Source: Deltaproteobacteria bacterium
Lineage (GTDB): Bacteria; Desulfobacterota; Dissulfuribacteria; Dissulfuribacterales; QOAL01
Assembly (NCBI GenBank): GCA_026995935.1
Contig: JALWNK010000019.1
Span: 1-64,000, forward strand
DNA length: 64,000 nucleotides
Direction: 5' to 3'
The notes beneath the pieces were generated by a model that worked only from the letters and a program-made list of their open reading frames with translations, had not been told where the DNA came from and made no database searches. A program made the translations under genes and the position numbers. Every line of letters begins with the position of its first letter. Position 1 is the first letter of the stretch. This document shows, one piece after another, positions 49,772 through 58,212 of this stretch.

Positions 49772-50713
49772 TCAAAGATATTCCATCACGGCTGCAGTAA
49801 GAAGCGGCAGCATTATCTCGTGATGGCCTGTCAGGTTGTAGCCCTTGCCGCCTTCCAAGGTAGGTCTGTTTACCACGTTGGTCAAGGGGCGGTACTGCCT
49901 GATGAAGTCCAGGTTGACGGTTGTGATTCTCTCGACCTTGTAGCCAAGATTCCTTACGGCAGTAAGGGCCTTTAGGAAGACCTCGGGAAGGAGGACTGCT
50001 GAACCGATGTTGAAATATACACCATCTTGAAGCCCTGCCACAAGTGAGCAAAAAAGCCTGAAATCCGTATATGTTGCCTCACCTGTTCTGGCCCCGTGAG
50101 CGTGGGGATGGATGTGAATGATGTCCGTGCCAATGGCAACGTGCACGGTCACTGGAATTTCCCTGGCAGCCGCCTGGGCTAGCAGGCTGTACCTGTTATA
50201 GGGAAAGGAGGCCTTAAGGAGGCTTTCACCAACTGCCCTTCCAAGCCCGATGCCCTTTTTGCAGGCATAGTCTATGGCCCCGTTTAGAAACTCACCTGTC
50301 TCCCGTGCGGCACCAAACCTGCCAGAGCCAAGAACCGCAGCCACATCCTCTGACGTCTTTCCTGCCATTGCAAGCTCAGAGTCGTGTATGATTCCTGCTC
50401 CATTTAGGGCAAAGGCACTCACAAGGCCCCTGTCCATGAGGTCTATGAGAAGCGGGCCAAGGCCCACCTTTATGACATGTGCCCCCATGGAGAAGATCAC
50501 CTTCTTTCCCTCTCTTGCGGCCTTTGCCCACCTGGCAGCCACTTCCTTCAAATCCTTTGCCGCAAGCTGGGATGGAAGGCTGTCAAGGAAGTCACTGACC
50601 GTTAGTCCTGGCCTCATGGCCCTGCAAAGATCCTCCACCCCAACCTTGCTTGGCCTGTCATGGAGGCTGTACGTCTTAAGCCCCTTAAAGGAGATGGGTT
50701 CGGGATAACTCAT
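49772..50713 (-). CDS. Conserved protein, deoxyhypusine-synthase-like fold suspected
   Basis: A 313-residue soluble protein. It contains KKVIFSMGAHVIKVGLGPLLIDLMDRGLVSAFALNGAGIIHDSELAMAGKTSEDV, VTVHVAIGTDIIHIHPHAHGARTGEATYTDFRLF, VYFNIGSAVLLPEVFLKALTAVRNLG and LTGHHEIMLPLL. I recognise this as a conserved bacterial family found in delta-proteobacteria, with a Rossmann-like, deoxyhypusine-synthase-like pattern. I do not know its reaction. The ATGA overlap with gmhA suggests coupling. The conserved His/Asp clusters (HIHPHAHG, GHH) look catalytic or metal-binding. Confidence 0.7.
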   Translation of the reverse strand: MSYPEPISFKGLKTYSLHDRPSKVGVEDLCRAMRPGLTVSDFLDSLPSQLAAKDLKEVAARWAKAAREGKKVIFSMGAHVIKVGLGPLLIDLMDRGLVSAFALNGAGIIHDSELAMAGKTSEDVAAVLGSGRFGAARETGEFLNGAIDYACKKGIGLGRAVGESLLKASFPYNRYSLLAQAAAREIPVTVHVAIGTDIIHIHPHAHGARTGEATYTDFRLFCSLVAGLQDGVYFNIGSAVLLPEVFLKALTAVRNLGYKVERITTVNLDFIRQYRPLTNVVNRPTLEGGKGYNLTGHHEIMLPLLTAAVMEYL

Positions 50714-51279
50714 CCTTTAAAAAGTCTCCTTTCCACCAGGTCACAGATTACGTGAGCACAAAATATGTGCACCTCCTGAATCCTTGGCGTATCCTCAGAT
50801 GCAACCTGAAGGAGGTAATCGCACCTTTCAACCATTTCACCGCCATCTTTGCCTGTAAACCCCACAGTTACAAGGCCCTTTTCCCTTGCAGCCTCCAAGG
50901 CCCTAAGCACGTTGGCAGAAGAGCCACTGGTGGAGATTCCAACCAGTACGTCTCCGTCTCTTCCCAGGGCAAGTACCTGTTTGGAAAATACCTCGACAAA
51001 GGAGTAGTCATTAGCCACCGAGGTCAATATGGAAGAATCCGTTGTAAGGGCCACTGCGGGCAGGGGCGATCTTTCGAGCCTGAATCTGTTAACGAACTCG
51101 GCAGCTATGTGCTGACAGTCTGCAGCGCTTCCCCCATTCCCACACAGAAGCACCTTTCCACTGTCTTCAAGGCAAGAAGATATCCGGGAAGCCACCTTTT
51201 CCATAAATTCCCACTGGTCTGAAACCGTGGATTTAAGGGCATTAAGAGTCGCCTTTAGTGATGATGAAATTATATCCAT
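50710..51279 (-). CDS. gmhA: Sedoheptulose-7-phosphate isomerase
   Basis: A SIS-domain isomerase making D-glycero-D-manno-heptose 7-phosphate, the first committed step of LPS heptose. KVLLCGNGGSAADCQHIAAEFVNRFRLERSPLPAVALTTDSSILTSVANDYSFVEVFSKQV and DVLVGISTSGSSANVLRALEAAREKGLVTVGFTG are the family signatures, with VHIFCAHVICDLVE at the C-terminus carrying the Zn-binding His region. Length 189 is normal. It is first in the gmhA to cobA-hemD run. Confidence 0.95.
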   Translation of the reverse strand: MDIISSSLKATLNALKSTVSDQWEFMEKVASRISSCLEDSGKVLLCGNGGSAADCQHIAAEFVNRFRLERSPLPAVALTTDSSILTSVANDYSFVEVFSKQVLALGRDGDVLVGISTSGSSANVLRALEAAREKGLVTVGFTGKDGGEMVERCDYLLQVASEDTPRIQEVHIFCAHVICDLVERRLFKG

Positions 51280-51403
51280 TGACCTTCTTTATTTCAGAAA
51301 ATGTATGTTTTTACGTTTCTGACAGTATACCGCCTGATTTTGTGAATCCCTACACCGGTAAAAAAATAAAAGGGTCTTTCCTTGTCAACTGAAAGTGGCA
51401 GTT

Positions 51404-51423
51404 GTTTCCCACAGGTGGGAAAC
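51404..51423. promoter_or_regulatory. Perfect inverted repeat upstream of fliK
   Basis: GTTTCCCAC-AG-GTGGGAAAC is a 9-base perfect inverted repeat with a 2-base centre, between gmhA and fliK and about 165 bases before the fliK ATG. The tiny centre argues against an RNA hairpin and for a dimeric protein binding site. A TGG just upstream (51396) gives a partial sigma-54-like -24, but the -12 GC is absent. Confidence 0.5.
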
Positions 51424-51587
51424 ATTTTCCATTTAATTCATTTATAGAAATCAACTAAATGAGTCCAAGTGGCCCAAAAACTGCCCGTGGAAGGCCTGTT
51501 AAGCCTTTTACCCTCCAGGGAACGACACTTGCAATGTTGTCCCTGAATGAAAAGGAAAATAGACAAAATGCAATACAGGAGAAACCA

Positions 51588-53342
51588 ATGACAGCAGCTG
51601 CCATTCCAAACATCTTTCCAGGAAGCCCTCCGGTTGGGGGCGAAAAGGTGACACTGTCTGCAGTTCCTGCAGAACCATCCGGTTTTGAAAAGTACCTGAA
51701 CAGTGCCGAAACGGCCGCATCCAGCCCGATGGGCGCCATGGATGACACAGGGACAGCGCCTCAGGGTCTGCAGGATCTCTTTAACCTATTAAATCTTTTA
51801 TGGGGTAACGCAACAGACGATATCCAAGAAGACGCATCCATCCATACCAACATGGACACGGAGAACAATGCCTTTGGAACCCAGGATCATGCATCTGGAT
51901 ACCAGTTAAGCGGCTTTGTTTCCGAGCTGCAGCTGATCCTTTCCATGTTTGAAAAGATTGCTGCATCTTTGGATTCAGTTGAAAACGCTGTTTCAGACAC
52001 TCCTGGGCCTGTCTTGCCAAACGAGGCACCAGGATTGCAGTTTAATGGAAATGAGGCCAACACAACCAGACAAGACATGGCACAGGCTGCCGCCACACTG
52101 CCAGCTGCTCCTAAAGTAGTGGCCCCTGGCATTGACACGCCGATAATTGGCGCTAAAGAGACAAAACCTGACAGAGCCAGCGATTTTAAGACGACAAATG
52201 ACATGCCAACGCCTTCATACCCCGGCGACATCCAGTACCAGGCTAAAACCGAGCCCGAAAATGCCACTTTGGCCCAAAACGTAGATGCTGTTGATACAGA
52301 AATGCCTTCCGATATGCCCAAGACCATGAACGGCAATTTTCAGGCCAATTCTCCCTCAGGGCCGAACCAGCAGTCAGGAAACGTAAACAGGCACCACTCT
52401 CACCTTGATCTGCACCTTCTTACCTTTTCCTATTCAAGGTCAGGAGGCATGGATGTAACGGATTTGACCTATTCTGGAGACCTTGGCGACGAATCTGATC
52501 TTCAAAAGATACTTTCTGGCGACAGTACCCAGATTGAGGCCTCAATGGTGAACTTTTCTGATGGAGACAGAAGCAACCATTCTGGGATTCAAATGGGCAG
52601 GGTATCCATAAATGAAAAGGACGGAACAAATATCAGCCTGAAAAAAATGCACGTCTCTTCGGCCTTTTTTAACAATCAAAAAGATGTGGCAACAGGTGCA
52701 ACCCAGAACAGTCAAGCCGCACCCGTTGAAAACGACCACGGCGATATTCTCACCATAGACTTTAACAGCCAAAAAAATGGCGACCTAAAGGACCACAGCA
52801 AAGAGACGCTGTTGGGGAGCAGTAAAGGGCAAGACACGAATATCCAGGACGGTTCGGTCCTTGGAAACAACTTGAATATCCCCCAGTCAAAGGGTGATAC
52901 GCCCACACAAACGCGCCTGGACGATCTGGTTACTGCCCAGATAAGGGACGGAATCAGCCAGGCCCTCAAGATGAACAAAAACAGGGCAATACTCCATTTA
53001 AATCCGCCAGAGCTTGGCAGCGTGAAAGTCAGCATCACTGTATCCCACAACAACCACGTACAGGCAAGCTTTGTGGCAGACCATCCAGAGACCAGACATA
53101 TCCTAGAGGCAAACATGCAGCATCTCAAGGACAGCCTGGCCCAAAACGGCTTTTCAACGGCACAGGTGAACGTGGACGTTGGAGGAGGATTTGCCAACGG
53201 ACATGGCGCCCAGCATGAAAAACTCACACCTTTTGGCCTTCCAAGCATGTGGCTCAAAAACAGTCCACAGGAAACCACAGAAGAGCCGAAAACTGGCCAG
53301 CCGTACAAGATCGGCCCATACGGGATGCACGTGATTGCATAG
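51588..53342 (+). CDS. fliK: Flagellar hook-length control protein
   Basis: A 584-residue exported molecular ruler. Most of the protein is low-complexity, polar and Asn/Ser/Thr/Pro-rich. The C-terminal domain carries MNKNRAILHLNPPELGSVKVSITVSHNNHVQASFVADHPETRHILEANMQHLKDSLAQNGFSTAQVNVDV, the substrate-specificity-switch region (LxPxxLG...V). I chose the ATG at 51588 because CAGGAGAAACC lies just upstream; the tracked ATG at 51459 has none. It is followed 9 bases later by flgD and then flgE, as in typical hook operons. Confidence 0.9.
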   Translation: MTAAAIPNIFPGSPPVGGEKVTLSAVPAEPSGFEKYLNSAETAASSPMGAMDDTGTAPQGLQDLFNLLNLLWGNATDDIQEDASIHTNMDTENNAFGTQDHASGYQLSGFVSELQLILSMFEKIAASLDSVENAVSDTPGPVLPNEAPGLQFNGNEANTTRQDMAQAAATLPAAPKVVAPGIDTPIIGAKETKPDRASDFKTTNDMPTPSYPGDIQYQAKTEPENATLAQNVDAVDTEMPSDMPKTMNGNFQANSPSGPNQQSGNVNRHHSHLDLHLLTFSYSRSGGMDVTDLTYSGDLGDESDLQKILSGDSTQIEASMVNFSDGDRSNHSGIQMGRVSINEKDGTNISLKKMHVSSAFFNNQKDVATGATQNSQAAPVENDHGDILTIDFNSQKNGDLKDHSKETLLGSSKGQDTNIQDGSVLGNNLNIPQSKGDTPTQTRLDDLVTAQIRDGISQALKMNKNRAILHLNPPELGSVKVSITVSHNNHVQASFVADHPETRHILEANMQHLKDSLAQNGFSTAQVNVDVGGGFANGHGAQHEKLTPFGLPSMWLKNSPQETTEEPKTGQPYKIGPYGMHVIA

Positions 53343-53351
53343 GAGCGGGCA

Positions 53352-54050
53352 ATGACAACAACAGCAATGATAAACAACACCAGGGCCAATACAACCAGCG
53401 GCCTGGAAGACATTGAATACAAAACAAGAGAAGAACACGCCACTCTGAATCGTGACGACTTCATGAAGCTTTTTGTAACTCAGCTCCAGTACCAGGACCC
53501 AATGAACCCAATGGAAAGTGCGGAGATGGCATCCCAGGTGGCACAGTTCAACATGGTTGATCTCATGTACAAGAACAACACGGCCCTTCAAAACATGGCA
53601 AAGGCCGAACAGACAGCCACTTCGGTGACGGCCATAGGCCTTCTTGGCCATAAAGTAGAGTACCAGGGAAGCAAGGTATTTGTCTCAGAAGACGGGGTTC
53701 AGCCATTTCATATCACCAATGAACAGGACATCCAGGCCACAAGATGCAAGGTCTCCATCTATTCCCCAAAGGGTGCCCTGGTTCAAAAACTGGATATGGG
53801 ACCCATTGATCCTGGGCAGGACGTTAGCCTTGACTGGGACGGAAAGGACGCAAGCGGAAACAACATGCCCCCTGGTGCCTACAGCGTAGTAATTGAGGCA
53901 GAAGACGCCAGCGGCAATGAAATCGAACTCAAGACCCGGACAATGGGAATGGTCTCTGGGATAGAAACAGGAGAAAACGGATTGCCCAGGATAAAAATAC
54001 TTGGCGACAGGTCCATTGATTTTAAAGACATAACAAAGGTTGAATCATAA
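53352..54050 (+). CDS. flgD: Flagellar hook assembly (capping) protein
   Basis: A 232-residue scaffold that caps the growing hook. The N-terminal motif LNRDDFMKLFVTQLQYQDPMNPMESAEMASQVAQFNMVDLM is diagnostic. The C-terminal Tudor/FnIII-like part includes GPIDPGQDVSLDWDGKDASGNNMPPGAYSVVIEAEDASG. It starts 9 bases after fliK with GAGCGGGC upstream and ends 33 bases before flgE. Confidence 0.95.
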   Translation: MTTTAMINNTRANTTSGLEDIEYKTREEHATLNRDDFMKLFVTQLQYQDPMNPMESAEMASQVAQFNMVDLMYKNNTALQNMAKAEQTATSVTAIGLLGHKVEYQGSKVFVSEDGVQPFHITNEQDIQATRCKVSIYSPKGALVQKLDMGPIDPGQDVSLDWDGKDASGNNMPPGAYSVVIEAEDASGNEIELKTRTMGMVSGIETGENGLPRIKILGDRSIDFKDITKVES

Positions 54051-54083
54051 ACACAAAAGTTTCAGATACAGGAGGTCAGCAAA

Positions 54084-55601
54084 ATGGCACTTACAAGTTC
54101 CCTATATTCAGGCGTTAGCGGCCTGGTAAACATGGGTAACGCCATGCAGGTCATAGGAGACAACATCTCAAACGTGAATACCACTGGCTTTAAGGCAGCA
54201 CGGGCCACATTCCAGGACATCATGGCCCAGTCCATTAATACAGCAAGAGGAGGCTCCCAGGTGGGAAGGGGCTCGGCAATGTCCGATGTTGCCCCCCAGT
54301 TCATCCAGGGCTCCTTTGAATCCACAGCCTCTCCGACTGACCTTGCCATTGCGGGAAACGGCTTTTTCATGGTTTCAAATCCAAAAATAGAAAACAGCAT
54401 TTACTACACAAGGGCAGGCCAGTTCCATGTAGACAAGAACGGTTACATGGTGAATCCAGCAGGCTTAAGGGTCCAGGGCTGGGACATGGAAGAGCAGCCG
54501 GACGGGACATTTGAAATCGTTGGGTCCATAAAAGACATAGAGATACAAAACACCTCACCCCCAGTTGCAACGAGTCTTGCCACCATAGCCGTTAACCTGG
54601 ATGACGGGGCCAAGCCTGTGGACAGCAACAATCAACTGTACCAGACATGGGATGGTAGCACAGGAGACCCAAATGGAGGCCTAAAACAGAATATTAACTA
54701 TGAATACAAGACCACATTTAAGGTCTATGACAGTCTCGGTAATACCCACGAGCTAACTGTATATTTCGACAAGGAACTGGATGATCCAAATGTACAGGGT
54801 GATGAGCGCACCTGGGAATTCCTTGTGGCCATGAATCCGGAAGAGGACAAATCCCAAAATGCAGGAACTGCCGCTGCCGGAAGACTGATGAGGGGACACA
54901 TCCAGTTTACCCCTGACGGACAGATAGAAAGAATATTTGACATTTACCGCTACAATAACAACACTGAAGAAGGCCCCCTGGAGACAAACACCAACACGAA
55001 CCAGGCCTTTGGGGACCACAACTATCCGCAGATCATTGCCTTTTTCCAGGCACCTTCCGGGCAGACAGACCCCACAACTGGTCTGGACACCACAGCCCAA
55101 AGGATCGAGTTCAGTTTTGGTGCCCATGCCCAGATAGACTCCGGCACCAACTCGGTAATCAGCTGGGCCCCGGAAACCATTACAACCACCCAGTACGCAA
55201 ACCGCTCAAGCACCCTCTTCTACGACCAGAACGGTTTTGGCGCAGGCTTTCTAGAAAGCCTGAGTGTTGATGCAGAAGGCGTGATATCCGGTTCATATTC
55301 GAACGGAAGGATCATTGCCCTTGGGCAGCTAGCCCTGGCTAGATTCTACAGCCCCTCTGATCTTTCAAAGGAAGGTGGAAACCTTTGGAGAGAGACTACC
55401 GCATCTGGTACTGCAATCACTGGACCGCCAAGAACAAACGGCCTTGGCTCAATTGCGGCAAATGCACTTGAGCAGTCGACAGTGGACATGGGAACCGAAT
55501 TCGTAAAACTCATAACCACCCAGAGGGCATTCCAGGCAAACTCCAGGGTAATTACCACTACAGACGACATGCTGAATGAGTTGCTTAATATGAAACGATA
55601 A
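54084..55601 (+). CDS. flgE: Flagellar hook protein
   Basis: A 505-residue hook subunit. It has the N-terminal rod-like coiled coil MALTSSLYSGVSGLVNMGNAMQVIGDNISNVNTTGFKAARATFQDIMAQS. TDLAIAGNGFFMVSNPK is the FlgE/FlgF/FlgG core motif. The C-terminal heptad region VDMGTEFVKLITTQRAFQANSRVITTTDDMLNELLNMKR is also typical. The central variable domain (about residues 150-400) is surface-exposed. CAGGAGG precedes the ATG. It is terminated by the hairpin at 55622. Confidence 0.96.
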   Translation: MALTSSLYSGVSGLVNMGNAMQVIGDNISNVNTTGFKAARATFQDIMAQSINTARGGSQVGRGSAMSDVAPQFIQGSFESTASPTDLAIAGNGFFMVSNPKIENSIYYTRAGQFHVDKNGYMVNPAGLRVQGWDMEEQPDGTFEIVGSIKDIEIQNTSPPVATSLATIAVNLDDGAKPVDSNNQLYQTWDGSTGDPNGGLKQNINYEYKTTFKVYDSLGNTHELTVYFDKELDDPNVQGDERTWEFLVAMNPEEDKSQNAGTAAAGRLMRGHIQFTPDGQIERIFDIYRYNNNTEEGPLETNTNTNQAFGDHNYPQIIAFFQAPSGQTDPTTGLDTTAQRIEFSFGAHAQIDSGTNSVISWAPETITTTQYANRSSTLFYDQNGFGAGFLESLSVDAEGVISGSYSNGRIIALGQLALARFYSPSDLSKEGGNLWRETTASGTAITGPPRTNGLGSIAANALEQSTVDMGTEFVKLITTQRAFQANSRVITTTDDMLNELLNMKR

Positions 55602-55621
55602 TTTACATCATAAAAAAACCT

Positions 55622-55648
55622 AAAAGGCCGCCAAATTGGCGGCCTTTT
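55622..55648. terminator. Bidirectional intrinsic terminator between flgE and acpS
   Basis: AAAAGGCCGCC and GGCGGCCTTTT form an 11-base perfect stem with loop AAATT. A and T runs on both sides make it usable from either direction. It lies between the convergent flgE and acpS genes. Confidence 0.88.
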
Positions 55649-55696
55649 CACTTAAAATAAGACTTTACCTGAACTCTATCTGCCACTTACCTTCCC

Positions 55697-56074
55697 TTAC
55701 TTCTCCATCACCACAACGGCTGCTGCAACATCCCTTTCATGAGTAAGGCTTACGTGTACACTTGAACTTCCTAGCTCTTCCATCAACTGTTGTACCTTGT
55801 TGGAAAACCTTAAAACAGGTGCACCAGTATCAAGCCTTTCGATCCAGATGTCTTTCAGGGTTATTCCACCTGAAAAACCAGTTCCAAGTGCCTTTACAAA
55901 GGCCTCTTTGGCGGCAAAACGTGCGGCAAAGCAGGGATAGGGGTTTTGCTTTTTTTTGCACCAGGAAATCTCCCCAGGACAAAAGACCCTTTGCAAAAAG
56001 GCCTCTCCAAAGCGATCAAAGGCCCTTTCCATGCGCTCTATTTGCACAAGATCTATGCCTACACCAATAATCAC
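55697..56074 (-). CDS. acpS: Holo-[acyl-carrier-protein] synthase
   Basis: Transfers 4'-phosphopantetheine from CoA to ACP. MIIGVGIDLVQIERMERAFDRFGEAFLQRVF with the Mg-binding Asp, and FAARFAAKEAFVKALGTGFSGGI with the catalytic Glu, are the family motifs. VHVSLTHERDVAAAVVVMEK forms the C-terminal part. Length 125 is normal. It lies 11 bases after the pdxJ part of the fusion, an arrangement also seen in enterobacteria (pdxJ-acpS). Confidence 0.95.
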   Translation of the reverse strand: MIIGVGIDLVQIERMERAFDRFGEAFLQRVFCPGEISWCKKKQNPYPCFAARFAAKEAFVKALGTGFSGGITLKDIWIERLDTGAPVLRFSNKVQQLMEELGSSSVHVSLTHERDVAAAVVVMEK

Positions 56075-56085
56075 TAAAAAGAACC

Positions 56086-57222
56086 TTAACCCTTTACAAG
56101 GGCAAGCATATCCTTCACCGCCCTTTCAATCCCCACAAAGACAGATCTTGAAATAACGGAGTGACCTATGCTGAATTCCACTATTTCACTGACTGCAGCA
56201 AGCCTTCCTGTGTTCTGGTAGTTGAGCCCATGACCTGCATGCACCCTGAGGCCAATATCAGCAGCGAATCCTGCCATCTCCACTATTGTATCGAATTCCT
56301 TCTCCTGTGCCTCCTCACTTTCCGCATCGGCGTAACGGCCTGTATGTATCTCTATGCATTCTGCACCTGTCCTCCTGGCGGCCTCGATCTGATCCCTTTC
56401 AGGGTCAATGAAGATGCTCACCGGAATGCCTGCATCGTGAAGCCTTTTTACGGCATCCGTAATGGATTTTTCAAGCCCCAACACGTCCAGGCCGCCCTCT
56501 GTGGTAAGCTCCTGCCTCTTTTCAGGAACAAGGGTCACGATATCTGGTTTGATGTCTTCAGCAATTCCAAGCATCTCTTCAGTTGCAGCCATCTCAAGGG
56601 TAAGACGCGTCTGAACGATCTGGCGGAGCAGACGCACGTCCCTGTCCTGAATGTGGCGCCTGTCTTCCCTTAGATGCACCACGATCCCGTCCGCACCTGC
56701 AAGCTCCACCATGCCTGCGGCTACAACCGGGTCAGGTTCCACCCCGCCCCTTGCCTGCCGAATGGTTGCAACATGATCAACATTTATACAAAGATCTGCC
56801 ATTAGATTCCTCCTGAAAAGGTTCCTCTTTAGCTCAAATTCCTTTTTGGCCATGCGCTTTTCTTCATGAGGGCCAAGCTCATGATCATACCCCAAAAGAT
56901 GGACAAAGCCGTGGATCAAAAGCTCTAGGGTCCGGTTTTGAACAGTGGTAAGCCCCTCCTGGGCCTCTTCCCTTGCCCTTTCAACAGATATGACAATGTC
57001 TCCAATAATGCCAGGCTCCTGCGCCGGAAAAGAGATGACATTAGTAGCCCAGGGCCTTTTAAACCATCTTTCATTTATTTCCTTTATGCCGGTATTGTCC
57101 GTAAGGACAACGGTGAGTTCTTCATGGGAAAGCAACTGGCTCCTAAGCAGCCAGTCTGCACTTCTTTTTATGCGTTGTATTGAAACAGGGCTTTGGGATT
57201 TAACGAGTACGGTCGCAGGCAT
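56086..57222 (-). CDS. ybeY-pdxJ: In-frame fusion: endoribonuclease YbeY + pyridoxine 5'-phosphate synthase PdxJ
   Basis: A 378-codon ORF joins two normally separate genes. Residues 1-~136 are YbeY (rRNA maturation endonuclease): [13 protein letters not shown] and the Zn motif [11 protein letters not shown] (H104, H108, H114). From residue 141 it is Pdx[80 protein letters not shown]. No stop separates them. At the junction AGGAGG (56814-56809) sits 6 bases before the ATG at 56802, so a separate 238-residue PdxJ could be made by internal initiation. It starts 3 bases after phoH and ends 11 bases before acpS. Confidence 0.88.
   Translation of the reverse strand: MPATVLVKSQSPVSIQRIKRSADWLLRSQLLSHEELTVVLTDNTGIKEINERWFKRPWATNVISFPAQEPGIIGDIVISVERAREEAQEGLTTVQNRTLELLIHGFVHLLGYDHELGPHEEKRMAKKEFELKRNLFRRNLMADLCINVDHVATIRQARGGVEPDPVVAAGMVELAGADGIVVHLREDRRHIQDRDVRLLRQIVQTRLTLEMAATEEMLGIAEDIKPDIVTLVPEKRQELTTEGGLDVLGLEKSITDAVKRLHDAGIPVSIFIDPERDQIEAARRTGAECIEIHTGRYADAESEEAQEKEFDTIVEMAGFAADIGLRVHAGHGLNYQNTGRLAAVSEIVEFSIGHSVISRSVFVGIERAVKDMLALVKG
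56800..56814 (-). promoter_or_regulatory. Internal ribosome binding site for pdxJ inside the ybeY-pdxJ ORF
   Basis: AGGAGGAATCTAATG: a near-consensus Shine-Dalgarno with ideal 6-base spacing to the ATG of the PdxJ unit. It is encoded within the last YbeY codons (R-R-N-L-M). It suggests the genes were once separate and that only the ybeY stop codon was lost. Confidence 0.8.
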
Positions 57223-57225
57223 GGC

Positions 57226-58212
57226 TTAGGTGGCCCTTTTTCGTCTCTTTTCTTCCTCTTCCTCGTATGCCTGGATAATCCGTTTTACTAGGGGGTGTCT
57301 TACCACATCCTTTTTTGAAAAGGTGCAAAATGCGATTCCCTTGATATCCTTCAAAAGCCTTTTGGCCTCAACAAGCCCTGACTCGCTCCTGTCATCAAGG
57401 TCTATTTGGGTAATGTCACCGGTAATCACGGCCTTTGAGCCAAACCCTATCCTGGTAAGAAACATCTTCATCTGGCTCGATGTGGTATTCTGGGCCTCAT
57501 CAAGGATAATGAAGGCATCATTCAGCGTCCTTCCCCTCATGAAGGCAAGGGGTGCCACCTCGATTATGCCCCTTTCAAGAAGTCTTGCCACCCTGTCAAA
57601 GGGAAGCATGTCGTAAAGGGCGTCATAAAGGGGCCGCAGATAGGGGTTTACCTTCTCCTCAAGATCCCCTGGCAGGAATCCGAGCCTTTCCCCTGCCTCA
57701 ACCGCTGGCCTAACCATGATTATCCGCGCTATGTCGTCGTTTAGAAGGAATGATATGGCCATTGCCATGGCAAGATAAGTCTTACCGGTGCCTGCCGGGC
57801 CTATTCCAAAAACAATATCGTTTTTCCTGATGGATTCCACATAATACTTCTGGGCAAGACTCTTGGGGGATATCTTTTTTCTGCCTGATTTTATGGTGAG
57901 ATTATCAAGAAATACGTCGGCTATCCGTGCGTTTGGGTCCTCGCTGAGTATTCCAATTGCAAACTCAACGTCCTTTGACTCCAGAGGGTATCCCTGCTTC
58001 ACCAGGCTGTATAGCTGGGTGCATGCACTTTGGGCAAGATCGATACCAGCAGCGTCCCCGGTGATGGTGAGCTGGTTTCCCTTTGTCTGGATGTCCACCC
58101 CCAGTGCATCTTCAATGAGTTTCAGATTACGGCCATGTTCACCATAAAGGTCGATGATTACGGTATTGTCTTCAAAATCAAGGTTCCTGGTGATCATATG
58201 CTTACGAAACAT
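57226..58212 (-). CDS. phoH: PhoH-family ATPase (YbeZ-like)
   Basis: A 328-residue P-loop ATPase. Walker A GPAGTGKTYLAMAMA, Walker B AFIILDEAQNTTSSQMKMFLTRIG, MVRPAVEAGERLGFLPGDLEEKVNPYLRPLYDAL and TGDITQIDLDD are present. The N-terminal ~100 residues are a KH-like region. PhoH (YbeZ) works with YbeY in RNA processing, and ybeY follows by 3 bases. The start overlaps the upstream gene stop by 11 bases. The exact start codon is uncertain (ATG 58212 or 58197). Confidence 0.92.
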   Translation of the reverse strand: MFRKHMITRNLDFEDNTVIIDLYGEHGRNLKLIEDALGVDIQTKGNQLTITGDAAGIDLAQSACTQLYSLVKQGYPLESKDVEFAIGILSEDPNARIADVFLDNLTIKSGRKKISPKSLAQKYYVESIRKNDIVFGIGPAGTGKTYLAMAMAISFLLNDDIARIIMVRPAVEAGERLGFLPGDLEEKVNPYLRPLYDALYDMLPFDRVARLLERGIIEVAPLAFMRGRTLNDAFIILDEAQNTTSSQMKMFLTRIGFGSKAVITGDITQIDLDDRSESGLVEAKRLLKDIKGIAFCTFSKKDVVRHPLVKRIIQAYEEEEEKRRKRAT

